The notes under the pieces are model-generated. The model saw only the letters and a program-made list of their open reading frames with translations, searched no databases and was not told where the DNA came from. A stretch of 32,370 nt of DNA from Prevotella sp. (GTDB lineage: Bacteria; Bacteroidota; Bacteroidia; Bacteroidales; Bacteroidaceae). Shown here one piece after another: positions 10,740 through 19,307 of the stretch; the stretch's first letter is position 1, and every line of letters begins with the position of its first letter. Both the position numbers and the translations under genes were made by a program. The DNA lies in the NCBI GenBank assembly GCA_017615355.1, contig JAGAAJ010000033.1:1-32370 (forward strand). The letters run 5' to 3'.

Positions 10740-12569
10740 ATGTTCAGACTCATTACCATTTTCCTTACACTCTTCCCACTATGGGCCACTGCACAGAGCA
10801 ACACATTCACGGTGACAGTTGAGCCCGGCGAGTATACTATCGAGCAGGCTTTGCAGCAGGCACGCCTCGCCCGTCTGCAAGGTCGTGAGCAGGATGGTTC
10901 CCCCGTCCTGAAACTGCGGCCAGGCACCTACCGATTGTCACAGCCCGTCATTCTACGCCCCGAAGACAGCGGCACGCACATTATTGCTGAAGGCGACGTG
11001 CGACTGAGTGGCGGTGTGGTCATCAACGACTGGAGCAAACAAGGCAACCTCTGGGTGGCTGACGTTCCTTTGTGGAACGGGCGTCCGCTGGAGTTCCGCC
11101 AGCTGTGGGTGAACGGTCGAAAAGCCGTCCGTGCCCGCGACGTCAGCGACTTTGAGCAGATGCATCGCATCCTCGGTGTAGACAAGCAGCACGAGATTAT
11201 CTATGTGCCCCGTAAGAGTGTTGAGTGTTTAGGGTTAAGTGTTAAGAGACATTTGCCCAAGGAAAAGTCACTCAACACTCAACATTCAACACTCAACACA
11301 CTCGAGATGGTCCTTCACGAGATGTGGTGCATAGCCAACCTACGCATCAAGGATATGCGTGAGCAGGGCGATTCTGTTGCTCTGACGTTCCATCAGCCTG
11401 AGAGTCATATCCACTTCATGCACCCGTGGCCGTCGCCAATGGTTACAGAAGATGGTAAGCAAAACTCCGCTTTCTATCTGACGGATGCTAGCGAGCTATT
11501 GGATGAGCCAGGTGAGTGGTGGCTGGACATGCCAAATCGGAAGCTTTATTACCTGCCGCTACCCGATGAAAATATGCAGACGGCTGAGGTCGTAGCACCT
11601 GCATTGGAAACATTATTGATGGCTGAGGGCACGCCCGACGAGCCCGTAAAAGATATCACCATCGAAGGAATCACCTTCGAGCATAGCACGTGGCTCAGGC
11701 CCAGCATCAAAGGCCACGCACCGCTACAGGCCGGCATGTTTATGATTGAGGCATACAAGATTCGTCCGCAAATCAGCCGTCCCAATGGTGACCACAAGCT
11801 CGACAACCAAGGCTGGGTAGGTCGCCCCGCCGCAGCTGTCGCCATCAACTGCGCCGAGAGTTTTTCCCTCTCAGGCTGCACCTTCCGTCATACCGCCTCC
11901 ACCGCCCTCGACTACCACCGCTATATCAACGGAGGAACCGTCGACCGCTGTACTTTCAACGATATAGGCGGCACAGCCATCCTAGCAGGCAGTTTCGGAC
12001 CAGAGGGTCACGAAGCGCATCTGCCGTATAACCCCTCCGACCAACGCGAGATTTGCACCAACCTGACCATCATCAACAACCGCATCGACGATGCCGCCAA
12101 CGAGGACTGGGGCTGCCTCGGCATAGGCGCTGGGTTTGTACGTGGCATCCGCATTGAACACAACGAAATCAGCAACGTCTCCTATACTGGCATCAGCCTT
12201 GGCTGGGGATGGAACCGCCAGCCTTGTGCCATGGCCGACAACGTGGTTCGTGCCAACTACATCCACCACTACGCCCGCCACATGTACGACACCGCCGGCA
12301 TCTACACGCTGGGCGCACAGCCCAACACCATCATCGAGGAAAACGTCGTGGACAGCATCTACGGCCCTTCTTATGTGCACGACCCTGAGCATTGGTTCTA
12401 TCTCTATACCGACGAGGGCAGTAGCGGCATTACCTTGCGCCATAACTGGACACCCAGCGAGAAATACCTGAAAAATGCCGTCGGCCCCAACAACGTATGG
12501 GAAGACAACGGCCCACAGGTGAGCAACAGCGTCAAAGCACGCGCAGGAGTAATGAGAGGTAAGAATTGA
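10740..12569 (+). CDS. Exported right-handed beta-helix hydrolase, GH141-like
   Basis: 609-aa protein with a signal peptide (MFRLITIFLTLFPLWATAQ). The opening pattern, VLKLRPGTYRLSQPVILRPE, then RLSGGVVINDW and FRQLWVNGRKAVRARDV, is typical of parallel beta-helix glycosidases. GH141 is the best fit: it includes an alpha-L-fucosidase acting on rhamnogalacturonan II and a xylanase. GH120-type beta-helix enzymes are an alternative. The C-terminal half (~370-600) shows irregular beta-helix turns with Asn ladders (NNRIDDAANEDWGCLGIGAG, RIEHNEISNVSYTGISLGWG). Residues ~160-187 form an insertion encoded by heptanucleotide repeats in inverted orientation, where the N-terminal domain would be expected to continue. 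It begins 13 bp after the esterase gene and ends the CAZyme run. Confidence 0.75.
   Translation: MFRLITIFLTLFPLWATAQSNTFTVTVEPGEYTIEQALQQARLARLQGREQDGSPVLKLRPGTYRLSQPVILRPEDSGTHIIAEGDVRLSGGVVINDWSKQGNLWVADVPLWNGRPLEFRQLWVNGRKAVRARDVSDFEQMHRILGVDKQHEIIYVPRKSVECLGLSVKRHLPKEKSLNTQHSTLNTLEMVLHEMWCIANLRIKDMREQGDSVALTFHQPESHIHFMHPWPSPMVTEDGKQNSAFYLTDASELLDEPGEWWLDMPNRKLYYLPLPDENMQTAEVVAPALETLLMAEGTPDEPVKDITIEGITFEHSTWLRPSIKGHAPLQAGMFMIEAYKIRPQISRPNGDHKLDNQGWVGRPAAAVAINCAESFSLSGCTFRHTASTALDYHRYINGGTVDRCTFNDIGGTAILAGSFGPEGHEAHLPYNPSDQREICTNLTIINNRIDDAANEDWGCLGIGAGFVRGIRIEHNEISNVSYTGISLGWGWNRQPCAMADNVVRANYIHHYARHMYDTAGIYTLGAQPNTIIEENVVDSIYGPSYVHDPEHWFYLYTDEGSSGITLRHNWTPSEKYLKNAVGPNNVWEDNGPQVSNSVKARAGVMRGKN
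11218..11299 (+). repeat. Inverted heptanucleotide arrays inside the GH141-like gene
   Basis: Left arm 11218-11248 is made of GTGTTGA, GTGTTTA, GGGTTAA and GTGTTAA plus GAG. Right arm 11270-11299 is ACTCAAC, ACTCAAC, ATTCAAC, ACTCAAC plus AC. The right arm is an imperfect reverse complement of the left, with a 21-nt spacer, so the mRNA could fold into a long hairpin inside the reading frame. The frame stays open through it. Confidence 0.85.
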
Positions 12570-12591
12570 GGGATGAGAGGCGAGTATTTAG

Positions 12592-13893
12592 GTGAAGGAG
12601 ATCGACCATAACATTCTGCGCCTGGCGCTACCCAGCATCGTGTCGAACATCACGGTGCCGCTGTTAGGGCTATGCGACGTTGTCATTATGGGGCACGTAG
12701 GTGGCGCCAGACATATAGGTGCTATTGCTGTCGGCTCGATGATCTTCAACGTCATGTACTGGCTGTTCGTCTTTCTGCGGATGAGCACCAGCGGACTGAC
12801 GGCACAGGCCTACGGCGCAGGACGATGGGACATCACACGACGGGTGCGACGCCGTCACCTGACAATGGCACTCTGCTATGGCGGAGCTATCATCGTACTT
12901 CAGAAGCCATTGCGTCTGCTCACATTCTGGCTGCTGCAGGCTGAAGGCGATGTCGCCACACTCTGCACACCGTATTATTACATTTGCATCTGGGGTGCAC
13001 CGGCCGTACTGGGTCTCTATGTGGTGACAGGTTGGCTCGTCGGTATGCAGAACACACGCCTGCCGATGATTATCGCCATCGGACAAAACGTGGTGAACAT
13101 CGCCACATCGCTGTTATTGGTTCTTGTCTTTGACTTGGGCATCGTAGGCGTGGCCATCGGCACATTAGTGGCACAATGGGTGGGATTCTTTACAGCAGCA
13201 GCCTTGGCAGAAAGGCTCCGGACTAATGAAGCCAAGAAGACTAGTACAACTAGTGAAACTAGTATTAACAGTGAGATTGGAGAGACTAGTGAAACCGATA
13301 AAAACAGCGGCGCCTTCTTCCTTTTCCTCCGTACGGTCTGTCTGGTCAGCGTGAACATGTATTTCACGTCGGCTGGCTCAGCACAGGGTGCATTGATACT
13401 GGCGGCTAACACACTACTGATGCAATTCTTCACCTTCTACAGCTATATGACCGACGGCTTTGCCAACGCAGGCGAGGCCCTGGCGGGACGCTACGTGGGG
13501 GCAAAAGATACGACGATGCTCAAGCAGACAGTACGCCATCTGTTTCTTTGGGGCTTCGCGATGGCACTACTCTTTACTGCCATCTATGCTATTGGAGGCA
13601 ATACCGTGCTACACCTGCTCACCACCGATAGCGAGGTCATCGCCACAGCCAGCCATTATCTACCCTGGGCAATCTGCATTCCTTTCGCAGGCATGGCGGC
13701 TTTCGTATGGGACGGCATCTTCATCGGCATGACACGTGCCAAAGGGATGCTGATGGCATGTTTCGTGGCAGCTGTGGTATTTTTCGCATTATGGCTGTGG
13801 CTGTCACCGACGCTACACAACGATGCACTCTGGCTAGCTTTCCTTGCTTTCTTGGCGACACGAGGCGTAGTACAAACAATAGAAGCACTATGA
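12592..13893 (+). CDS. MATE-family multidrug/organic cation exporter
   Basis: 433-aa polytopic inner-membrane protein with a GTG start at 12592; the family-typical start IDHNILRLALPSIVSNITVP follows directly. Two bundles of about six helices are visible. The N-half has LLGLCDVVIMGHVGG, TSGLTAQAYGAG and the helices around GLYVVTGWLVGMQNTRLPM; the C-half has YMTDGFANAGEALAGRYVGA. MATE proteins export drugs and cationic metabolites against Na+ or H+. Residues 217-237 in the loop between the halves are a Thr/Ser/Glu repeat insertion absent from the family core. Its TGA overlaps the next gene's ATG (ATGA), indicating co-translation. Substrate unknown. Confidence 0.9.
   Translation: MKEIDHNILRLALPSIVSNITVPLLGLCDVVIMGHVGGARHIGAIAVGSMIFNVMYWLFVFLRMSTSGLTAQAYGAGRWDITRRVRRRHLTMALCYGGAIIVLQKPLRLLTFWLLQAEGDVATLCTPYYYICIWGAPAVLGLYVVTGWLVGMQNTRLPMIIAIGQNVVNIATSLLLVLVFDLGIVGVAIGTLVAQWVGFFTAAALAERLRTNEAKKTSTTSETSINSEIGETSETDKNSGAFFLFLRTVCLVSVNMYFTSAGSAQGALILAANTLLMQFFTFYSYMTDGFANAGEALAGRYVGAKDTTMLKQTVRHLFLWGFAMALLFTAIYAIGGNTVLHLLTTDSEVIATASHYLPWAICIPFAGMAAFVWDGIFIGMTRAKGMLMACFVAAVVFFALWLWLSPTLHNDALWLAFLAFLATRGVVQTIEAL
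13240..13302 (+). repeat. 9-bp tandem repeat coding (TSx)n in MATE linker
   Basis: Seven 9-bp units starting at 13240 mostly read ACTAGTnnn and encode TST, TSE, TSI, NSE, IGE, TSE and TDK. The central units have diverged. The array lies in the predicted loop between the two six-helix halves, where extra length is tolerated. Confidence 0.8.
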
Positions 13894-15074
13894 GAACAGC
13901 AATTATCGGCGGAGGAGCGGCAGGTTTCTTCCTTGCCATCAACCTGAAGGAGATGATGCCCGCTATGGACGTGATCATCATAGAGAGTGCCCAAAAGGTG
14001 CTGCGCAAGGTGGCGGTAAGTGGTGGCGGACGCTGCAACGTGACAAACACTTTTGAGGATATCCGCGACCTGAAGGAGGTCTATCCACGTGGTCACCGAC
14101 TGATGGGACGCCTGTTCCGCACATTCAGTCCGCAGGATGCCTGGCAATGGTTCGAGCTACGCTGCGTGCGTCTGACCGCGCAGGCCGACCATTGCGTCTT
14201 CCCCGTATCTCAGGATGCCCATACCATCATCAACCTCTTTTTGGCAGAGACAAAGCGCTTAGGCGTCATTGTAAAGACAGGCTGCCGTATCACTTCGCTC
14301 GATGAACTGAGGGACTTCGACTATATCTGTGTCACTACAGGCGGACAGCCGCGAGCCGAAGGATTACAATGGCTGGAGCAGGACATCGTTGAGCCAGTAC
14401 CCTCACTTTTCACCCTGAGCATCGCCGACAGCGAGTTGAATGCGCTAACAGGTACCGTTGTGCCTGATGCTACAGTCTTCATCCCAGGAACAAAGCTCAG
14501 GGCCAGCGGACCATTGCTGTTGACCCATTGGGGTATGAGCGGCCCTGCCATCCTGCGACTCTCGAGCTATGCGGCACGTCATCTGGCTGAGTGCGACTAT
14601 CTGTCGCCGCTGATGGTAAACTGGGCAAGTGCTACTGAGGCAGAGGCGACAGAGGCCGTTGTAACCCTGATAAAGCAATGTGCGCAGAAGCTCATCACAA
14701 GTGTAGCACCACTACAACTTCCGCAGCGTTTATGGACTTACCTCTGCGAAAAAGCCATCGGACAACGTGCCCATGCGCCGTGGAACAGCCTGAATGCAAA
14801 GGAACAGCGCCGACTGGTCAACGTGCTCATCGCTGACGAATACCATACCAACGGGCGTGCCCCTCATCGTGACGAGTTCGTCACCTGTGGTGGCGTGGCC
14901 CTCACAGCCGTTCATTCAAGCACCTTGGAAAGCCGCACACATCCTGGTCTCTTCTTCGCTGGCGAGGTGCTCGACATCGATGGTGTCACAGGCGGCTTCA
15001 ACTTCCAGGCGGCATGGACCACCGCCTACACGGTCGCCTGCGCTATCAGTAACAGCGTAAGAACGGGGAAGTGA
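13890..15074 (+). CDS. BaiN/HI0933-family NAD(P)/FAD-dependent oxidoreductase
   Basis: 394-aa flavoprotein. The start at 13890 is chosen because it overlaps the MATE stop by 4 bp and opens the Rossmann motif MRTAIIGGGAAGFFLAINL at residue 1; an in-frame extension upstream is only overlap with MATE. VLRKVAVSGGGRCNVTN and the C-terminal GEVLDIDGVTGGFNFQAAWT are signature blocks of the HI0933-like family, which binds FAD with two Rossmann-like parts and an inserted beta domain. Family members are soluble. The physiological substrate is unknown for most of them; BaiN of Clostridium reduces bile-acid intermediates, which should not be transferred here. Confidence 0.9.
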   Translation: MRTAIIGGGAAGFFLAINLKEMMPAMDVIIIESAQKVLRKVAVSGGGRCNVTNTFEDIRDLKEVYPRGHRLMGRLFRTFSPQDAWQWFELRCVRLTAQADHCVFPVSQDAHTIINLFLAETKRLGVIVKTGCRITSLDELRDFDYICVTTGGQPRAEGLQWLEQDIVEPVPSLFTLSIADSELNALTGTVVPDATVFIPGTKLRASGPLLLTHWGMSGPAILRLSSYAARHLAECDYLSPLMVNWASATEAEATEAVVTLIKQCAQKLITSVAPLQLPQRLWTYLCEKAIGQRAHAPWNSLNAKEQRRLVNVLIADEYHTNGRAPHRDEFVTCGGVALTAVHSSTLESRTHPGLFFAGEVLDIDGVTGGFNFQAAWTTAYTVACAISNSVRTGK

Positions 15075-15147
15075 GAGGCAAGGCACTTCTTTTTATAAAA
15101 AATGCCAATAATCATAGCGAAACGATGGTTGTTTGCAGAAAAAAGTG

Positions 15148-15155
15148 TAAATTTG
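15148..15155 (+). promoter_or_regulatory. Bacteroidota -7 element TAAATTTG
   Basis: TAAATTTG fits the TAnnTTTG consensus of the primary sigma factor of Bacteroidota and lies 22 bp before the ATG of the S41 protease gene. A TTTG sits at 15132-15135, but its spacing (12 bp) is too short for the -33 box. A separate transcription unit starting here is plausible but not certain. Confidence 0.45.
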
Positions 15156-15176
15156 CGCTCGAAAACTGAAAAAGAG

Positions 15177-16790
15177 ATGAGAAAAAGCATCATATTGACA
15201 GCAGCGATGAGCATGTTGCTCACCATAACGGTCTTCGCACAGCGCGAGAGTGAGATGCTGAGACTGAGAAAGTTGAATATGGCGCGCACAGCCATTGAGG
15301 CACTTTATGTAGACACCGTCAACGCCGATAAACTGGTAGAGGATGCCATTCGCGGCATGTTGGAGAAACTTGACCCACACTCTGCCTATAGCGACCCCAA
15401 AGAGACGAAGGAGATGAACGAGCCGCTGAACGGCAGTTTCGAGGGTATCGGCGTGCAGTTCAACATGGTCGACGACACGCTGCTGGTCATACAGCCTGTT
15501 TCGAAAGGCCCTTCGGAGAAAGTGGGCATCGTGGCAGGCGACCGCATTGTGGCTGTGGCTGACACCGCCATTGCAGGTGTGAAGATGTCGAAAGAGGAAA
15601 TCATGCGACGTCTGCGTGGTCCTAAGGGCACCACAGCCCACCTGAAGGTAGTACGCCGCGGTATCAGCGACACATTGCGCTTTGATGTGATACGCGACAA
15701 AATCCCTGTCTTCTCCATCGACGCCACGTATATGCTACGCCCAGGCATCGGCTACATCCGCATCGGCAATTTCTCGGCAACGACGTATGATGAGTTCATC
15801 CAAAGCTTGGAAAAGCTGAAGCAACAGGGTATGAAAGACCTCGTCCTCGACCTTCAGAGCAATGGCGGCGGCTACCTGCAGGCTGCCGTTGACGTGGCGG
15901 GCGAGTTCCTGGAGCACGGCGACCTCATTGTCTATACCGACGGGCGCTCCGTTCCTCACCGAGACTATAAGGCTGGTGGCAATGGTGCTTTCCGTCAGTC
16001 TGCCTCCACCTTCAACAATCCGTTGCAGGCCAGCGAAAACCGTGTCATCGTGCTCGTCGACCAGTTCTCGGCCTCAGCTGCAGAGATTGTTACTGGCGCC
16101 ATACAAGATCAGGACCGTGGCATCGTCGTGGGACGCCGCACCTTTGGCAAGGGTCTCGTTCAAAGGCCCATCGAGCTGCCCGACGGTTCGATGATCCGCC
16201 TCACCATAGCCCATTATTACACACCTTCGGGACGTTGCATCCAGAAACCATACGAGAAAGGCGACAAGAAAAGCTATGACCAGGACATCGTGAACCGCCT
16301 GAAGAGCGGCGAGCTGACCAATGAGGACAGCATACACGTGGCCGACTCGCTGCGTTTCGAGACGCTGCGCCTGCATCGTACTGTCTATGGCGGCGGCGGC
16401 ATCATGCCCGACTATTTCGTGGCACAGGACACCGCCCACTACACACGCCTGCATCGTGAACTCTCGGCAAAGAGTGTCATCATCCAGCAGAACCTGCATT
16501 ACGTGGATGACCATCGCAAACAATTGCAAAGGAAATACACCTCGTTCAGCGACTTCCAGCAGCATTTCACCGTGCCGCAGCAGCTGATCGACGCTATTAT
16601 CAGCGAGGGTGAGAAACAGGGCATTAAGGCCAAGGACGACGATGAGCTGCAAAAGACGCTGCCCACGCTTACGCTACAGCTGAAGGCCCTCATCGCCCGT
16701 GACATCTGGGATATGAGCGAATATTACGCCATCATGAACGAGGACAACGAGCTCGTTCAAAAAGCCATACAATTACTAAATAAGGAATAA
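15177..16790 (+). CDS. S41 carboxyl-terminal processing protease (CtpA/Prc-like)
   Basis: 537-aa exported serine protease. The start at 15177 is taken because it begins a signal peptide (MRKSIILTAAMSMLLTITVFAQ) and lies downstream of a -7 element; an in-frame ATG at 15102 would precede that element. Domain order: helical N-part, PDZ domain (FEGIGVQFNMVDDTLLV onward, ~70-150) and S41 core. The catalytic dyad is Ser300 in DQFSASAAEI and Lys325 in RTFGKGLVQ, 25 residues apart as in E. coli Tsp. Such proteases trim or degrade envelope proteins from the C-terminus in the periplasm. Ends 4 bp before the next gene, so probably co-transcribed. Confidence 0.92.
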   Translation: MRKSIILTAAMSMLLTITVFAQRESEMLRLRKLNMARTAIEALYVDTVNADKLVEDAIRGMLEKLDPHSAYSDPKETKEMNEPLNGSFEGIGVQFNMVDDTLLVIQPVSKGPSEKVGIVAGDRIVAVADTAIAGVKMSKEEIMRRLRGPKGTTAHLKVVRRGISDTLRFDVIRDKIPVFSIDATYMLRPGIGYIRIGNFSATTYDEFIQSLEKLKQQGMKDLVLDLQSNGGGYLQAAVDVAGEFLEHGDLIVYTDGRSVPHRDYKAGGNGAFRQSASTFNNPLQASENRVIVLVDQFSASAAEIVTGAIQDQDRGIVVGRRTFGKGLVQRPIELPDGSMIRLTIAHYYTPSGRCIQKPYEKGDKKSYDQDIVNRLKSGELTNEDSIHVADSLRFETLRLHRTVYGGGGIMPDYFVAQDTAHYTRLHRELSAKSVIIQQNLHYVDDHRKQLQRKYTSFSDFQQHFTVPQQLIDAIISEGEKQGIKAKDDDELQKTLPTLTLQLKALIARDIWDMSEYYAIMNEDNELVQKAIQLLNKE

Positions 16791-16794
16791 AAAG

Positions 16795-19248
16795 ATGAAA
16801 ATCAGGAAACTTCTGGTGCTTGCTGCGCTCTTTGCCAGCATCAGCGCCAATGCCCAGACCACCGTGAAGGGCGTCGTCATCGACAAGACGCAAGGTGTGG
16901 GCGAACCCTTTGCCACCGTGAGGGTGTTCAAGCAAGGGAAAACAGACAAGGCAACCGAGATGTTCCTCACCGACGTGGAGGGCATCTTCAGCCATGAGGT
17001 CAACGGTAAGGGCAGCTACGACGTCGTCATCAGCAGCCTCGGCAAGAACGACATCAAGCAGACCATCGAACTGACAGGCAGCGGCGAGGTCGACATGGGC
17101 ACGCTCTACATGACCGAGAACGCCAACGAGCTGGAGGGTGTCGTGGTGATTGCGCAGAAACCGTTAGTGAAGATGGAGGTCGACAAGATGACCTACAACG
17201 TGAGCGAGGACGAGGACTCCAAGGTATCTACCGTTCTCGACATGTTGAGGAAGGTGCCGATGGTGACCGTCGACGGCCAGGACAACATTACCGTCAACGG
17301 CTCGTCGTCCTTTAAGGTCTATGTCGACGGCAAGCCCAATGTCATGTTCAGCAGCAACCCCTCGCTGATCTTCAAGAGTATGCCGGCGGCGGCTGTAAAG
17401 AACATTGAGGTCATCACCAACCCTGGTGCCAAGTACGATGCCGAGGGCGCTGGCGGCGTGTTGAACATCATCCTCGACAGGCAGGTGGTAGGCTCTGACG
17501 ATATGAACGGCTACAACGGTACGCTGCGTGCTGAGATTGGCAACACAGCCTGGGGAGGTGCCCTCTTCCTTAGCGGACAGCAGGGACGCCTCACCTACAG
17601 CATCGACTACACGCAGGGAAAGACCAGCCCAGGAACGACGAAGGTGAGCAGCACCATGGAGCAACTGCTGTGCGACCAAACCTCTGAAAGCCGTACAAAG
17701 ACCAGGATTCCCTTCACGATGGGTAGCCTCGCATTGAGCTACGAGCTGGACTCGATGAGTACCGTCAGCCTCTCTGCAGATATTACCAAGATGGAGATGA
17801 AGAACACGGGCCGCACGGAGACAAATTTGGCTATACCCTTTAGGTCTGCCCTTGGGCCAACCTACGGCAACGACCTCTATTTGAAGAGCAACAACACGAG
17901 TTTCAGCGGCAGTCTCGACTATCAGCGCTTCTTCAACAAGGAACGCTCCAGCTGGCTGGCCGTCATCTACCAGCTCTCCTACGACCCCACGCATAGTGAG
18001 ACACGCAATGACTACGATGCCGTGCCAGGCCTGCCTTTCGACATCACCGACCGTTACTCCGACGACCGCGAGAAGACTACCGAGCACACCCTGCAGACCG
18101 ACTTCACCACGCCCTTCGGCACAGACAACACCCTCAACGTGGGTGCCAAGCTGATGCTGCGCAAGGCCACCAGCGATGCCAAATACTACTTGGCCGATGT
18201 CTACAACGCCGACATGAGCATGGACTATGAGCATCGTAATAAGATAGGAGCCGCCTATGCCGAGTACGAGGGCAAGTGGGGCATGTTTGGAGCCAAGGCC
18301 GGTCTGCGCTATGAGCACACATGGCAGGACATCGAGTACCACCTGGGCAACGGCCAGGACTTCCAGAAGGACTACGGCACACTCGTACCTTCGGCCAGCC
18401 TCAGCTATACGCTCGCTCCCACCAGTAACATCGGACTCACATACAACATGCGCATCTCGCGTCCTGGCATCACCTACCTGAATCCCTACGTCGACCGCAG
18501 CAGTCCGACGGCGCTCACCTACGGTAACAGCGACCTCGACGTGGAGAAGACACACAACGTGGCACTCGTCTTCAACGCCTTCAGCCAGAAGCTGATGATC
18601 AACCTGAACCTGAGCCACAACTTCACCGACAACGGCATCGAGCAGTACAGTTTCGACGACGGCACCTACCTCAACACCACCTACGGCAATATCGGCAAGC
18701 GCCACCTGACGTCCCTCAGCGGCTACATCAACTGGCTGATGTTCAAGAACACACGCCTGTTTGTCAACGGCGGCGTGAGCTACGTAGACCTCCGCTCGAA
18801 GGAGCTGGATGCCCGCAACAACGGCTGGCAGGCCAACTTCATGGGTGGTTTGCAGCAGACTTTGCCGCTGAAAATCAAGCTCGGCGCCTACCTCATCAGC
18901 CAGTCGAAGACCTACACCCTGCAGGGATGGAGCAGCGGCATGAACCTACTCATAGGTATGCTGACGAAGGACTTCTTCAAAGACAAGCTGACCCTGGGCG
19001 TACAGGGCCTGACAGGCCTCAGCGACGGCGGCTGCATAAAGATGGAGACGATGAGCAAGGGCAAGGACTTCACCAATCACATGAACATCCGCGTGCCCAT
19101 CTATCGCATCAGCTTCGTCGCCACCTACACCTTCGGCAACACGAAGAAGAACTTCCAGCAGGCACGCCGCACCAGCGTGGAGAACGACTTTATCGAGCAG
19201 AAGTCGCAGGGCGAGATGATTCAGGGAGCAGGAAACATCGGCCGATAA
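16795..19248 (+). CDS. Outer-membrane beta-barrel receptor with carboxypeptidase-D-like N-domain
   Basis: 817-aa outer-membrane protein with a signal peptide (MKIRKLLVLAALFASISANAQ). Residues ~22-105 form a CarboxypepD_reg-like sandwich (TTVKGVVIDKTQGVGEPFAT). A plug-like region follows (VDKMTYNVSEDEDSKVSTVL, then LDMLRKVPMVTVDG and KNIEVITNPGAKYDAEGAGG), and then a long barrel of alternating aromatic strands of the OMP_b-brl_3 type, rich in Asn, Tyr and Gly. Ligand unknown. It lacks a SusD partner and its N-terminal features differ from SusC-type receptors, so I do not assign it to glycan import; family members are often linked to envelope or metal homeostasis. Confidence 0.88.
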   Translation: MKIRKLLVLAALFASISANAQTTVKGVVIDKTQGVGEPFATVRVFKQGKTDKATEMFLTDVEGIFSHEVNGKGSYDVVISSLGKNDIKQTIELTGSGEVDMGTLYMTENANELEGVVVIAQKPLVKMEVDKMTYNVSEDEDSKVSTVLDMLRKVPMVTVDGQDNITVNGSSSFKVYVDGKPNVMFSSNPSLIFKSMPAAAVKNIEVITNPGAKYDAEGAGGVLNIILDRQVVGSDDMNGYNGTLRAEIGNTAWGGALFLSGQQGRLTYSIDYTQGKTSPGTTKVSSTMEQLLCDQTSESRTKTRIPFTMGSLALSYELDSMSTVSLSADITKMEMKNTGRTETNLAIPFRSALGPTYGNDLYLKSNNTSFSGSLDYQRFFNKERSSWLAVIYQLSYDPTHSETRNDYDAVPGLPFDITDRYSDDREKTTEHTLQTDFTTPFGTDNTLNVGAKLMLRKATSDAKYYLADVYNADMSMDYEHRNKIGAAYAEYEGKWGMFGAKAGLRYEHTWQDIEYHLGNGQDFQKDYGTLVPSASLSYTLAPTSNIGLTYNMRISRPGITYLNPYVDRSSPTALTYGNSDLDVEKTHNVALVFNAFSQKLMINLNLSHNFTDNGIEQYSFDDGTYLNTTYGNIGKRHLTSLSGYINWLMFKNTRLFVNGGVSYVDLRSKELDARNNGWQANFMGGLQQTLPLKIKLGAYLISQSKTYTLQGWSSGMNLLIGMLTKDFFKDKLTLGVQGLTGLSDGGCIKMETMSKGKDFTNHMNIRVPIYRISFVATYTFGNTKKNFQQARRTSVENDFIEQKSQGEMIQGAGNIGR

Positions 19249-19254
19249 AATAAT

Positions 19255-19286
19255 CGAAATAACGTCATAACGAAATAACGTCATAA
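19255..19286 (+). repeat. Perfect 16-bp direct duplication before holB
   Basis: CGAAATAACGTCATAA occurs at 19255-19270 and again at 19271-19286, followed by further CGA-rich sequence up to the holB start at 19308. It fills more than half of the 59-bp gap between the receptor gene and holB. Confidence 0.9.
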
Positions 19287-19307
19287 CGACAGAAACGACA
19301 AAAGGCA

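Noticed and set aside
13707-13889. Upstream extension of the BaiN-type flavoprotein
   Set aside because: It only overlaps the end of the MATE gene; the Rossmann motif begins at the ATG at 13890, which overlaps the MATE stop as ATGA.
15082-15106. AT-rich imperfect palindrome before the S41 gene as a terminator
   Set aside because: Only four G/C-containing pairs (GGCA/TGCC) frame A/T runs that align poorly; too weak to call.
17164-18705. 513-codon open frame on the minus strand inside the outer-membrane receptor gene
   Set aside because: It is the antisense shadow of a well-supported gene with GC-rich, biased codons; composition (Val/Ala/His-rich) and lack of domains are typical of shadows.
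16795-19248. SusC-type glycan importer for the CAZyme operon
   Set aside because: No SusD gene follows, it lies four genes away behind a likely separate promoter, and the barrel resembles OMP_b-brl_3 proteins.
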